Notes under the pieces: generated by a model
What the model saw: the letters and a program-made list of their open reading frames with translations, nothing else
Told to the model about the DNA's origin: nothing
Databases searched by the model: none
Made by a program: the position numbers and the translations under genes
Shown: piece after piece, positions 24,478-33,494 of the stretch
Position numbering within the stretch: position 1 is the first letter of the stretch
Layout: every line of letters begins with the position of its first letter
Source of the DNA: Nitrospira sp.
GTDB taxonomy: Bacteria > Nitrospirota > Nitrospiria > Nitrospirales > Nitrospiraceae
NCBI GenBank assembly: GCA_005116775.1
Contig: SWDN01000011.1
Coordinates: forward strand, 77,021-124,711
Direction of reading: 5' to 3'
Length of the DNA stretch: 47,691 nucleotides

Positions 24478-25116
24478 TTACAACTCCGGAGTGACACGGC
24501 GTTTTGGCCAATGGGACCAGAGAAAATAGCCCACGGCGAGTGCCACACAGGCGCCGATGACGATGTCGAACTGGTGAAAATAATCTCTCAGGTGCTCCCA
24601 CTGCTCTCCCATTTTCACGCCGATGTAGGCCAAAAGATAACACCAGGGCAATGCACCGAGAAATGTGTAGAGCATGAACCGATAAATATTCACTCTGGCA
24701 ATGCCGGCCGGCAACGAGATGAAGGTCCGGACGACCGGAAGCATGCGACTGAAAAACACGGCTGCATCACCATATTTTGCGAACCATCGATCTGCCATCT
24801 CGATGTCTTTTCGCGACACCAATACATAGGGCCCGTATCGCTCCACGAAAGGCCGACCACCCCACACGCCGGCGTAGTAGGCCACAACTGACCCTGCGAC
24901 ATTCCCAATAGCGCCGGCCAATGTCACGCCAAGCATGGTGAACTGTCCCGTCGCCACGAGATATCCGGCAAAAGGCATGATGATTTCGCTGGGCAAGGGA
25001 ATGCAGGCGCTCTCAATAGCCATGGTGAGAAAAATACCGGTGTAGCCGAATGTCGAGATCGTTGACACAACAAACCGGCTAAGCTCTGTAATGATCGCTT
25101 CGATCAGATTTCCCAC
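24478..25116 (-). CDS. DedA-family membrane protein
   Basis: DedA/SNARE-associated (VTT-domain) proteins are inner-membrane transporters, several of which recycle undecaprenyl phosphate or phosphatidylethanolamine. Family signatures are visible: ESACIPLPSEIIMPFAGYL near the N-terminus, GNVAGSVVAYYAGVWGGRPFVERYG, and FFSRMLPVVRTFISLPAGIARVN with the conserved Arg residues. The last segment reads LPWCYLLAYIGVKMG. The GTG at 25116 was chosen because AGAGG precedes it and it follows the surE stop closely. The longer in-frame start overlaps surE. It belongs to a surE-dedA-cysS-rlmB run. Confidence 0.9.
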   Translation of the reverse strand: MGNLIEAIITELSRFVVSTISTFGYTGIFLTMAIESACIPLPSEIIMPFAGYLVATGQFTMLGVTLAGAIGNVAGSVVAYYAGVWGGRPFVERYGPYVLVSRKDIEMADRWFAKYGDAAVFFSRMLPVVRTFISLPAGIARVNIYRFMLYTFLGALPWCYLLAYIGVKMGEQWEHLRDYFHQFDIVIGACVALAVGYFLWSHWPKRRVTPEL

Positions 25117-25121
25117 AGCCT

Positions 25122-25925
25122 CTAGTTCCTCTGCTTGCCTTTCAACTTCGACGATCCAGTTATCAGACGCGCCTGCGGTCGGCGTACCGTTTCCCATTTC
25201 CTGAATCGATCCAACACACCGTGATTCGTCGTATCGAGATGAATGGGGGTAAGCGAAACCGCCCCTTGCTCAATCGCTTCATGGTCGGCATCCTTGCTTC
25301 GGCTCCACGACACACGGGTTCCGGCAATCCAATAGTAGGTCCGGCCATGTGGGTCCATCTTTTCAATGATCGGATTGTCAAAACGCCTGCGGCTGAGACA
25401 GGTCACTCGCACTCCTGTGATCGACCCGAATGGCCGATTCGGAATATTGAGATTCACGAGCGTTTCATCCGGCAGACCCTCCTTCAGAATCAAACGAGCG
25501 ATGCGAACGGCGTACCGAGCACCGGCGTCGAAATGAAACTGGCTCTGTCCCTCCTGTGACACGGCCATCGAAGGGACACCGAGAATTGTTCCTTCCATGG
25601 CTGCCGAGACTGTCCCGGAATACAACACATCGTCGCCAAGGTTCACGCCTCTATTGATTCCTGACAGGAGAAGATCGGGCGGAGCGGGCAAAAGTTTCAA
25701 TACGGCCAGATTCACACAATCGACCGGCGTCCCGCTGACAGCGTAGATTCTTGTCCCAAGCTGTTGCACTCGTAGCGGTTTATGGAGAGTCACCGCATGC
25801 GCCGCGGCAGTCCGTTCACGATCCGGCGCGACGACCCATACCTCGCCTAATTTGGATAGGGCTTTGGCGAGCACCGTCAACCCAGGCGAGTGAATCCCAT
25901 CATCGTTGGTCACTAGAATGCGCAT
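25122..25925 (-). CDS. surE: 5'/3'-nucleotidase SurE
   Basis: SurE is a metal-dependent nucleoside monophosphate phosphatase linked to stationary-phase survival. The N-terminal motif ILVTNDDGIHSPG holds the metal ligands Asp8 and Asp9. APDRERTAAAHAVTL carries Thr where many SurE proteins have the ligand Ser. SGINRGVNLGDDVLYSGTVSAAMEG supplies the Asn ligand. The family's VNLNIPN phrase is present. The 267 residues are full length with a 20-residue Lys/Arg-rich tail. A tRNA terminator lies directly upstream. Confidence 0.95.
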   Translation of the reverse strand: MRILVTNDDGIHSPGLTVLAKALSKLGEVWVVAPDRERTAAAHAVTLHKPLRVQQLGTRIYAVSGTPVDCVNLAVLKLLPAPPDLLLSGINRGVNLGDDVLYSGTVSAAMEGTILGVPSMAVSQEGQSQFHFDAGARYAVRIARLILKEGLPDETLVNLNIPNRPFGSITGVRVTCLSRRRFDNPIIEKMDPHGRTYYWIAGTRVSWSRSKDADHEAIEQGAVSLTPIHLDTTNHGVLDRFRKWETVRRPQARLITGSSKLKGKQRN

Positions 25926-25940
25926 GGGTTCTTTAGGAAC

Positions 25941-25965
25941 AAAAAGAGCTGCCGGCGGCAGCTCT
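25941..25965 (-). terminator. Intrinsic terminator after tRNA-Pro
   Basis: AGAGCTGCC and GGCAGCTCT form a perfect 9-bp stem with a 3-nt loop. On the - strand the stem is followed by TTTTTGTTCC. It lies between tRNA-Pro and the surE start, so it would end the ihfA-merR-tRNA transcript. Confidence 0.75.
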
Positions 25966-26053
25966 CTGTTTCAACGCTGAGTCCTGAGGACCGAGTCCCC
26001 GACGTCCTTTTGCGTCTCAGCCCTCAACACTCATCGCTCAGCACTATCTATTT

Positions 26054-26130
26054 TGGTCGGGGCGAGCCGATTTGAACGGCCGACCACTCGCACCCCAAGC
26101 GAGTACGCTACCGGGCTGCGCCACGCCCCG
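26054..26130 (-). tRNA. tRNA-Pro (anticodon GGG)
   Basis: On the - strand the gene folds as a 77-nt cloverleaf. The acceptor stem is CGGGGCG/CGCCCCG with discriminator A and encoded CCA. The anticodon stem is CTCGC/GCGAG with loop TTGGGGT. The T arm is GGCCG-TTCAAAT-CGGCT. The GGG anticodon reads CCC and CCU proline codons. Confidence 0.95.
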
Positions 26131-26220
26131 ACAGGCTCTCTTCAATTCCACCAGGCCCACATTGTCTCCCTGAAGACAACTGGAATGCAACCGGCTCGAA
26201 AGGGACAGAACGGACCCACG

Positions 26221-26571
26221 TCAGTCGGAATACGACTCCATGATTTTGAGAATTGCTTGAAGATTCCCCCGCAGTTTCTGCGCAAGTTCTTTGGGCCGTA
26301 CCCGCTGGCTTGCCACCCGGCCTCGCCTAGCCCAGTATCGCTTCACACCTGCGAGCGTATGCCCTTCTTCGTAGAGCATCCGCTTGATCTCCAGCACTGT
26401 TTCGACTTCTCGCCTGACATAGAGCCGTTGATTCCCACGACTTTTCTTTGGCTTGAGAAATGGGAACTCCGACTCCCAGAATCGCAGCACGTAAGCCGGC
26501 AATTCAGTAATCTGGCTGACTTCGCCAATTTTATAAAAAACCTTGCTGCCCAGCCTGGGCTCGTTCCCCAT
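26221..26571 (-). CDS. MerR-family transcriptional regulator
   Basis: This 116-residue protein begins with a MerR winged helix-turn-helix: FYKIGEVSQITELPAYVLRFWESEFPFLKPKKSRGNQRLY, then RREVETVLEIKRMLYEEGHTLAGVKRYW. Only a short helical tail follows, with no metal-binding Cys or effector domain. Small MerR proteins of this type are regularly found beside ihfA in many bacteria and are of unknown target. It lies 42 bp after ihfA on the same strand and about 90 bp before tRNA-Pro. Confidence 0.9.
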   Translation of the reverse strand: MGNEPRLGSKVFYKIGEVSQITELPAYVLRFWESEFPFLKPKKSRGNQRLYVRREVETVLEIKRMLYEEGHTLAGVKRYWARRGRVASQRVRPKELAQKLRGNLQAILKIMESYSD

Positions 26572-26613
26572 GACCGGTCCTCGTGGTGGGATGAGTTACG
26601 GTGATTGACGAGG

Positions 26614-26889
26614 CTATGAATTGACGTATTTCTTAAACACTTGACTGGGACGAAAGGTCACCACACGGCGAGGCGTGATACCGATTTCTTCGCCGGTTCG
26701 AGGATTCCGGCCTTTCCGTGCCCCCTTGCTGCGTACCACAAAGTTTCCGAATCCAGCAATCTTGACTGACTCCCCCTTGTGCAGCACTTCTTTCAACATA
26801 TTCAGCACGAGTTCGACAATGTCAGCCGCTTCATTTTTTGAAATACCGACCTGCTTGTAGATTTCGTTTGCGATATCTGCCTTTCGCAT
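26614..26889 (-). CDS. ihfA: Integration host factor alpha subunit / HU-family protein
   Basis: This is a DNA-bending nucleoid protein of 91 residues. It has the HU/IHF fold, starting MRKADIANEIYKQVGISKNEAADIVE, with KIAGFGNFVVRSKGARKGRNPRTGEEI, the conserved Pro of the DNA-inserting arm, and TPRRVVTFRPSQVFK. The sequence is closer to IHF-alpha than to HU by the RKGRNPRTGEEI pattern, though the distinction is not absolute. The ATG at 26889 has GGAGGGG upstream. The gene precedes a merR gene, a common arrangement. Confidence 0.93.
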   Translation of the reverse strand: MRKADIANEIYKQVGISKNEAADIVELVLNMLKEVLHKGESVKIAGFGNFVVRSKGARKGRNPRTGEEIGITPRRVVTFRPSQVFKKYVNS

Positions 26890-26968
26890 GCGTTCCCCTC
26901 CGACGCCTCCACTCACTTCTTGAATGATCGAACGTGGTCTCTCTACAAACGATCAGCAGTTTCGCTAT

Positions 26969-26997
26969 AAGTTACGTGAGGTTATAAGGCCTGTCAA
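26969..26997 (-). promoter_or_regulatory. Predicted sigma70-type promoter for ihfA
   Basis: On the - strand, a perfect -35 TTGACA (26997-26992) is followed by 17 bp and TAACTT (26974-26969, 3 of 6). It lies between the cimA stop and ihfA, about 75 nt before the ATG. Confidence 0.45.
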
Positions 26998-27026
26998 GCA
27001 GAAAGATGCCGAATTGGACATCCGAC

Positions 27027-28682
27027 TCATTCGTTCTTGGCTAGCAACTTGTACTCGATGCTGTCTGCCAGCGCTTGCCAGCTCGCTTCCATGATGTTCT
27101 CAGACACGCCGACGGTGCCCCATTTGTCCTTGTGGTCGCCTGATTCGATCAGTACACGGACTTTGGACTCCGTCCCACGATTCGCCGACAACACTCGCAC
27201 TTTGTAGTCGAGCAATTTGACTTCTCTGAGTTGCGGGTAAAATTTTTCCAATGCCTTTCGTAACGCGTGGTCGAGCGCATTGACCGGGCCGGCGCCGACC
27301 GCTGCCGCATGTTCTATCACGTGACCGACCTTCACCATCACCGTGGCTTCAGACGACGAAGGACCATGGTCCTGCTTTTTCTCGACAATGACCCGAAACC
27401 CAAGGAGCTGAAAGGACGGTCTGTGCGTCCCCATGGCTTTTCGCATCAACAATTCGAAGGAGCCTTCCGCCGCTTCAAATTGATACCCTTCATTTTCACG
27501 CTCCTTCAGAGTATCGATCAATTCCCGCACCTTGGCATCGCCCTTGTCCAATTTGATTCCGTAGGCTTCGACTTTCTCCAGCAATCCACTCCGGCCAGCA
27601 GCATCCGAGACCAACATACGCTGGCGATTCCCGACTAACACCGGAATCACATGTTCGTACGTCACGGGATTCTTCAGCACCGCGTGGATATGAACCCCAC
27701 CCTTATGCGCAAATGCCGAATCTCCCACATAGGGCTGATGCGTATTGGGCATGAGGTTGGCGATCTCGGTGACGAACCCAGAAACCTGTTTGAGTTGGTT
27801 CAAACGGTCTCTCAACACCGGACGTTTCATCTTCAGTTCAAGATTGGGGATAATCGAACAGAGATTGGCATTGCCGCACCGTTCGCCGATACCGTTAATG
27901 GTCCCCTGCACTTGCACCACACCGGTTTCGATCGCCACCAGTGAGTTTGCGACAGCCATTTCGCAATCGTTGTGGGCATGGATGCCCAAGGGCACAGGAC
28001 ATTCCCGCCGCACCACTTGGCAAATTTCTTTGATCTCCCAGGGCATCGTTCCGCCGTTAGTGTCGCAGAGAATCACCCGCTCGGCTCCTGCTGCGACGGC
28101 CTGACGAATCGTTTCCAATGCGTAGTCCGGATTCGCCTTATACCCGTCAAAAAAATGTTCCGCATCGTAGAACACCCTCCGGCCTTTCGAGCGGAGATGG
28201 GCCACGGAATCGCCGATGATCTCCAGATTCTTCGCCAGGGAAATGCCGAGCGCATCGGTGACGTGCAGCGACCAGGTTTTTCCAAACAGTGTGATGATCG
28301 CGGTCTCTGCCTCCAGCAATGCCCGGATATTCAAATCCTTCTGTACCGCATTACTCGATTTTCTCGTCGCCCCGAATGCCACGACTGTCGCCGTTTGCAA
28401 CGGAACGGTTTTGATCATTCGAAAGAACTCGATGTCTTTAGGGTTTGCCCCCGGCCACCCGCCTTCAATGAACTGCACACCCAGCCCATCCAACTGTTGG
28501 GCGACCCGAACCTTGTCTTCGGCTGAGAAACTGACGTCTTCAGCCTGAGCCCCATCCCGCAATGTCGTATCGTAAATTTCCAGCGTAGCCGGCTTGACGG
28601 CAGACAGAGATGTGTCGGACGACGCCGATCGGCCGCCCGGCTTGCGTGGCGAGGATCGTGATGGTGAAGATTTTCGAGTCAT
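27027..28682 (-). CDS. cimA: (R)-citramalate synthase CimA
   Basis: CimA condenses acetyl-CoA with pyruvate to citramalate, the first step of the threonine-independent isoleucine pathway. The 551-residue protein has the DRE-TIM barrel: YDTTLRDGAQAEDVSFSAEDK near 34-54, the HxH metal motif GIHAHNDCEMAVANS, and NGIGERCGNANLCSIIPNLEL. The C-terminal LeuA-type allosteric domain is present, with AVGAGPVNALDHALRKAL. The phrase LGVQFIEGGWPGANPKD and the overall length favour CimA over 2-isopropylmalate synthase or homocitrate synthase. It closes the aspartate-family operon. Confidence 0.92.
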   Translation of the reverse strand: MTRKSSPSRSSPRKPGGRSASSDTSLSAVKPATLEIYDTTLRDGAQAEDVSFSAEDKVRVAQQLDGLGVQFIEGGWPGANPKDIEFFRMIKTVPLQTATVVAFGATRKSSNAVQKDLNIRALLEAETAIITLFGKTWSLHVTDALGISLAKNLEIIGDSVAHLRSKGRRVFYDAEHFFDGYKANPDYALETIRQAVAAGAERVILCDTNGGTMPWEIKEICQVVRRECPVPLGIHAHNDCEMAVANSLVAIETGVVQVQGTINGIGERCGNANLCSIIPNLELKMKRPVLRDRLNQLKQVSGFVTEIANLMPNTHQPYVGDSAFAHKGGVHIHAVLKNPVTYEHVIPVLVGNRQRMLVSDAAGRSGLLEKVEAYGIKLDKGDAKVRELIDTLKERENEGYQFEAAEGSFELLMRKAMGTHRPSFQLLGFRVIVEKKQDHGPSSSEATVMVKVGHVIEHAAAVGAGPVNALDHALRKALEKFYPQLREVKLLDYKVRVLSANRGTESKVRVLIESGDHKDKWGTVGVSENIMEASWQALADSIEYKLLAKNE

Positions 28683-28761
28683 AGGGGGAACGATACCAGG
28701 AGCGGGACAGGCCTGTCGAGACTCACCTCGCCGAAATCTGCGACATCAAGTTTCGATTCCC

Positions 28762-29982
28762 TCACAGCGACTGATCCAGCCCAAACGCGGAATGAAGCGA
28801 GCGCATCGCGAGCTCGACATACTTTTCATCGATGACACAGGAAATCTTGATCTCCGACGTGCTGATCATGAGAATGTTCACGCCTTCCTGCGAGAGGATT
28901 TCAAACATCTTGGCTGCGACCCCTGAATGAGAACGCATCCCGACACCGACCAGCGACACCTTCGCGATCGCCTCGGTCACCGCGACAGATTTGGCATCGA
29001 TGCCTTTCGCTACATCCTGAATCAGCGGCAGCGCTTTCTTGATGTCCGCCCGTGGAATCGTGAAGGAAATATCCGTCATGCCCGACTGGCTCATATTCTG
29101 GATGATCATATCCACGTTGATGTTGGCCTTGGCCACCGGCCCAAAGAGTTTGGATGCAATACCCGGTTTGTCCGGCACACCCACAATCGTAATCTTCGCC
29201 TGATTCCGATCGCCGGTGACTCCTGAAACTGCAACCGCTTCCATATCCTCGTCTTCACGTGTCACGAGCGTCCCCTTCCCTTCTTTGAAACTGGAGTTCA
29301 CTTCTACCGGCACGTTGAACTTCGCGGCAAATTCGACGGAGCGGCTCTGGAGTACTTTGGCGCCCAGACTGGCCATTTCCAGCATTTCCTCGTAGGCAAT
29401 CTTGTCGATTCGTCGAGCCGCTGGAACGATGTTGGGGTCCGAGGTATAGACGCCATCGACATCGGTAAAAATGATGCACCGATCGGCCTTCAGCGCCGCC
29501 GCCAATGCGACGGCTGTGAGATCAGACCCTCCGCGCCCCAGCGTTGTGACATCCGACTGCTCGTTGATCCCCTGAAAACCCGCAACCACGGGAATCACCC
29601 CCTTGAGCAGAGCCTCGCGGATTCGATCGGCGCTCACCCGTGTGATACGCGCTTTCGTATGGGCGCTGTCGGTCATGATGCCGACTTGACGTCCCGTAAA
29701 AGATTGGGCATCGAGCCCCCTGGCCCGCAAGGCCATCGCCAGCAACGCAATGGTCACCCGCTCTCCGGTCGACAGCAACATGTCGAGTTCGCGATCGTCC
29801 GGCATCGACGCAACTTCGTGCGCCAGCCGAAGCAGCCGGTCCGTCTCTCCGCTCATCGCGGACAGCACGACCACGACGCGATCACCGTCCTTGTGAGCCC
29901 TCTCGACGCGGTCAGCCACACGGTGGATCCGTTCGATCGTACCCACCGATGTCCCCCCGTATTTCTGAACGATCAGTGCCAC
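28762..29982 (-). CDS. lysC: Aspartate kinase
   Basis: LysC phosphorylates aspartate, opening the pathway to lysine, threonine and methionine. The 406-residue monofunctional enzyme begins [19 protein letters not shown]. The catalytic phrases [35 protein letters not shown] and [14 protein letters not shown] are intact. Two ACT domains make up the last 150 residues, beginning at [19 protein letters not shown], and would give feedback control. It starts 5 bp after the ApgM-type gene's stop and precedes cimA. Confidence 0.95.
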   Translation of the reverse strand: MALIVQKYGGTSVGTIERIHRVADRVERAHKDGDRVVVVLSAMSGETDRLLRLAHEVASMPDDRELDMLLSTGERVTIALLAMALRARGLDAQSFTGRQVGIMTDSAHTKARITRVSADRIREALLKGVIPVVAGFQGINEQSDVTTLGRGGSDLTAVALAAALKADRCIIFTDVDGVYTSDPNIVPAARRIDKIAYEEMLEMASLGAKVLQSRSVEFAAKFNVPVEVNSSFKEGKGTLVTREDEDMEAVAVSGVTGDRNQAKITIVGVPDKPGIASKLFGPVAKANINVDMIIQNMSQSGMTDISFTIPRADIKKALPLIQDVAKGIDAKSVAVTEAIAKVSLVGVGMRSHSGVAAKMFEILSQEGVNILMISTSEIKISCVIDEKYVELAMRSLHSAFGLDQSL

Positions 29983-29987
29983 GCCCC

Positions 29988-31229
29988 TCAGGATCCTTTA
30001 GCAAAGAGCCGCACAACAAACTTGGTTGCATCGCGGGGAGGCACAACCGAGGATCGAGCGTCGATCTCGATAAATCTCCGTTTGTTCTCGGCGGAGGTGC
30101 CTCCTGTACTATCGTGATAGGCAAAGAACCCTGGACCCTCTCCTGCTTGCCCATGGTGGACGTTGCCTGAATCGCACACGGCTGCGATACGGTGAGGGCC
30201 TAATTTGGCTAGTCCTTCGAGCAACGGCCCCACCAGTTCCTGATCGATCGCTTCGATCCCCTTCACCTTCGCGGCAACATCTACTCCATAGACAACCTCG
30301 TCCGGCAACTCGACATGCACATAGGCGAAATCCTTTTGCCTCAACTCCTCCAACGCAATGGCCGCTTGAGTTCGAAGCCCCACGCCGGCCAATCTCGCGC
30401 CGTCCACAGCTTCGAGGCCGGCCATGATCCCGAGTCCGCGATGGACATCGCTCTGGGAAACCACAACGCCGGACATCTTCAATCGTTCAGCAAGACTTGG
30501 CCAGAGAACGGCCTTGCCTTGGCCCCAAAGCCAGAGACAATTGGCCGGCTTCTGCTTCGCATCCAGACGTTCATCGTTGAGAGGGTGGTCGCGCAAGATC
30601 TGAAATGAGGCATCCATAAGTTTCCCAAGAATGTCGGATCCATCTCCCGTCGGTAAGGCATCGGCAATCGGTCGGCCAATCAATACCTGTGGATCGGTAC
30701 AGACCGCTTTCGACTTCCCGTTGACCCACACCATGAGATGGCGATGGCCCAACCCCGGATAAAATTGAATCATCTCAGAGCCGAGCTGTTCATTGATCGC
30801 CTCGATCAACTCGCGGGCCTCTTCTGTCGAAATCAGACCGGCAGTCGCGTCATCCATCACGACATGCGGTCCGAGCTTCTTGATCTCGTTCAATCCGCCT
30901 TTACGCGTATACTGCGCGTCTGCCTGCAACGTCACCATCGTACAGCGATACACCACATCATGTTCACCGATAGCGACTCCCAGACTGGCCGCCTCCAGCG
31001 GACCTGGCCCCTGATAGTATTTCTTCGGATCGTATCCGAGAAGAGCGGTTCCAATCAGACCGTTTCCCTGTCGCACATTCTCAGGTACCGTAGCCAAGAG
31101 CCCAAACTCCCCGGCTTGTGCGAGGCGGTCCAGGTGAGGGGTCGAAGCCACTTGAAGGGGAGTCTGTCCGCCCAATTCATTCCGAGAATGGTCTACCATC
31201 CCCTCGGCATGGAGAATCACATGTTTCAT
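29988..31229 (-). CDS. ApgM-family enzyme, probable homoserine kinase
   Basis: The protein belongs to the archaeal-type, cofactor-independent phosphoglycerate mutase family in the alkaline phosphatase superfamily. It has [30 protein letters not shown] and [25 protein letters not shown] at the N-terminus, and [25 protein letters not shown] with [20 protein letters not shown] in the C-terminal half. A subgroup with this fold is modelled as a proposed homoserine kinase (TIGR02535) in bacteria lacking classical ThrB. Here the gene lies between thrC and lysC and downstream of hom, with no other kinase candidate. I therefore infer homoserine kinase (EC 2.7.1.39) rather than glycolytic mutase. Length (413) is normal for the family. 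Confidence 0.82.
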   Translation of the reverse strand: MKHVILHAEGMVDHSRNELGGQTPLQVASTPHLDRLAQAGEFGLLATVPENVRQGNGLIGTALLGYDPKKYYQGPGPLEAASLGVAIGEHDVVYRCTMVTLQADAQYTRKGGLNEIKKLGPHVVMDDATAGLISTEEARELIEAINEQLGSEMIQFYPGLGHRHLMVWVNGKSKAVCTDPQVLIGRPIADALPTGDGSDILGKLMDASFQILRDHPLNDERLDAKQKPANCLWLWGQGKAVLWPSLAERLKMSGVVVSQSDVHRGLGIMAGLEAVDGARLAGVGLRTQAAIALEELRQKDFAYVHVELPDEVVYGVDVAAKVKGIEAIDQELVGPLLEGLAKLGPHRIAAVCDSGNVHHGQAGEGPGFFAYHDSTGGTSAENKRRFIEIDARSSVVPPRDATKFVVRLFAKGS

Positions 31230-31251
31230 AGAAGCCCTGTGCTCATATGGT

Positions 31252-32310
31252 CTACATCCTTAACAGACGAGCGACATCCTCCCGCGTCGCTCTAACGGTT
31301 TTGGGCTGGGCCGATACATTGATAGCCGTATCGGCATCTTTCAATCCATGGCCGGTCAAGGTACAAACCACAACCTCGCCTTCACGCAATCCACCTTGCT
31401 TGCTCAACTTCATCACACCGGCCACCGATGCGGCGGACGCTGGCTCACAGAACACTCCTTCGGTCGCCGCCACCGTCCTATAGGCCTGGAGAATCTCCTC
31501 GTCCGTTACCGAGTCGATCCCGCCCATAGATTCCTTCACGGCACTCACAGCTGCTTCCCAGCTGGCAGGATTGCCGATCCGAATTGCCGTGGCTACCGTC
31601 TGCGGGTTTTCCACGATGTGGCCAAGCACAATGGGGGCGGCGCCGGCCGCCTGAAATCCGATCATACGAGGCAGCCGCGTGGATTGATTCGCCGCACGAT
31701 ATTCCTTGTATCCCTTCCAATAGGCAGTAATGTTGCCGGCATTCCCCACCGGCAACACATGCACCGTCGGAGCATCGCCGAGCTGATCGCAAACTTCCAT
31801 TGCGGCGGTTTTCTGTCCCTCGATCCGGTAAGGATTGATCGAGTTGACCAGCTCAATGCGATAGGTTGCCGACAACTCTTTGACGATGGCCAAGGCCTGG
31901 TCAAAATTTCCTTCGATTTGGATGACCGTGGCTTGATGCATCATGGCTTGAGACAGTTTCCCCATTGCAATCTTCCCGGCAGGGATCAACACATAGACCG
32001 CCAGCCCCGCTCGCGCCCCATAGGCTGCGGCAGAGGCGGAGGTATTCCCCGTGGAAGCGCAAATCACCGCCTTGGCGCCGGACTCGACGGCCTTTGAAAT
32101 GGCCATCGTCATGCCGCGATCCTTAAAGGACCCGGTTGGATTCATGCCTTCACATTTGAGATAGAGATCGATGCCGGGAGCGATCTGCTTGGCCAGCCGC
32201 TTCGCCCTGATGAGCGGCGTGTTGCCTTCTCCGAGCGTCACCACAGGGGTATCATCGGTCACCGGGAGAAACTTGCGATATTCTTCTATCGCACCGCGCC
32301 AGCGAATCAT
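31252..32310 (-). CDS. thrC: Threonine synthase
   Basis: ThrC converts O-phosphohomoserine to threonine with pyridoxal phosphate. From the ATG at 32310 the protein has 352 residues, the short type. The PLP lysine is K63 in [30 protein letters not shown] follows, and [21 protein letters not shown] binds the phosphate. The start at 32310 lies just after the hom stop at 32315 and was preferred to 32337, which overlaps it. It is followed by the ApgM-type gene, so hom, thrC and the probable kinase are contiguous. Confidence 0.94.
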   Translation of the reverse strand: MIRWRGAIEEYRKFLPVTDDTPVVTLGEGNTPLIRAKRLAKQIAPGIDLYLKCEGMNPTGSFKDRGMTMAISKAVESGAKAVICASTGNTSASAAAYGARAGLAVYVLIPAGKIAMGKLSQAMMHQATVIQIEGNFDQALAIVKELSATYRIELVNSINPYRIEGQKTAAMEVCDQLGDAPTVHVLPVGNAGNITAYWKGYKEYRAANQSTRLPRMIGFQAAGAAPIVLGHIVENPQTVATAIRIGNPASWEAAVSAVKESMGGIDSVTDEEILQAYRTVAATEGVFCEPASAASVAGVMKLSKQGGLREGEVVVCTLTGHGLKDADTAINVSAQPKTVRATREDVARLLRM

Positions 32311-32314
32311 CGCA

Positions 32315-33494
32315 TTACTCGTCCTTGCCCTCGACACGAATCAACGTCGTCGGCTCGGAAATAAAGGCCATCTGATTGATGGCTCGCAACGCCGTTTGAA
32401 CATCGCGTTCTGTAGCCATATGGGTCTTGATCACGACTGGAACCGTCTGCCCTTCACGTCGTCCCTGTTGCAGGACGGACGAGATACTGATCCCACACCG
32501 CCCCAACTCTCCTGCGATATGCGACAAGACACCGGGGCGGTCCAGCACCATAAATCGGAGGTAATAGAGCGAGCTGATTTCTTCCATCGACCGCATGCGA
32601 AGCGGGCGACGCTGGTCTTGTTGGAACGAAACAGTCGGGACCCGCCCAACCGCTCCCTTCAACAGATTCCGCGCGATGGCGATAAGGTCGCCGACCACCG
32701 CACTGCCGGTCGGCATGGACCCAGCACCACGGCCATAGAACACCACATCGCCGACGGCATCGCCGATAAATTGGATCGCGTTGTACACGCCTTCAACTTG
32801 GGCGATCGGAGACGAGGACGGAAGCATCGTGGGATGCACTCGAGCTTCGACTTCGCCGCCAATCAGCTTGGCAATCCCCAACAGCTTGATCGTACAACCG
32901 AACTCTTTGGCGTACGCAATATCGAGCGGAGTAATGTGGGTGATCCCCTCGGTATACACATCCTTCATATTGACCGGTGTTCCATAGGCCAGCGATACCA
33001 GGATCGCCAGCTTGTGCGCCGAATCGATGCCGGCCACATCGAAGGTCGGATCGGCCTCGGCATAACCGGCCTGCTTCGCTTCATCCAGTACCGTCTCAAA
33101 ACTCTGCCCTTCACGAGTCATGCGAGAGAGAATGTAATTGGCTGTCCCGTTGATGATCCCATAAACAGATTGAATGGTGTTGGCCGCCAACCCTTCCCGC
33201 AACGCCTGAATGACCGGAATCCCTCCACCTACGCTCGCTTCGAAACCGAGGTCGACACCAGCACGGGACGCGGCGGCAAATATTTCTTCTCCATGTAACG
33301 CCAGCAGAGCCTTGTTGGCAGTGACGACCTGTTTGCCCGCCGCGATGGCCTCCAAAATGATGCGCTTGGCAACATCGGAGCCTCCAATCAGCTCCACAAC
33401 GATATCGATCGACGGATCGGTGAGAATCTGTTTCGCATCGGAGGTAAGAAGACCGGAGGGTAGGGCCGATGCCGACGCCCACGCGCGAAATCAT
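32315..33494 (-). pseudogene. hom: Homoserine dehydrogenase with deleted, frame-shifted N-terminus
   Basis: From 33441 downward the frame encodes a normal homoserine dehydrogenase: ILTDPSIDIVVELIGG, then TANKALLALHG, FEASVGGGIPVIQAL, GIINGTANYILSRM, AEADPTFDVAGIDSAHKLAIL, and a C-terminal ACT domain near FMVLDRPGVLSHIAGEL. The expected start is also present: an ATG at 33494 overlaps the aminotransferase stop as ATGA and encodes MISRVGVGI. After about ten codons the frame is lost. The Gly-rich NAD(P) loop (GxGxxG) and about 45 further residues are missing. Translation from the first ATG would yield only a frame-shifted peptide, and an internal GTG at 33397 would give a protein without the cofactor-binding loop. 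Either the gene is broken or the assembly is. Confidence 0.85.

Noticed and set aside
33440-33494. Single-base sequencing error as explanation of the hom frame loss
   Set aside because: A one-base indel would leave the NAD(P)-binding loop in another frame. It is absent from all three frames, so a block of sequence is missing.
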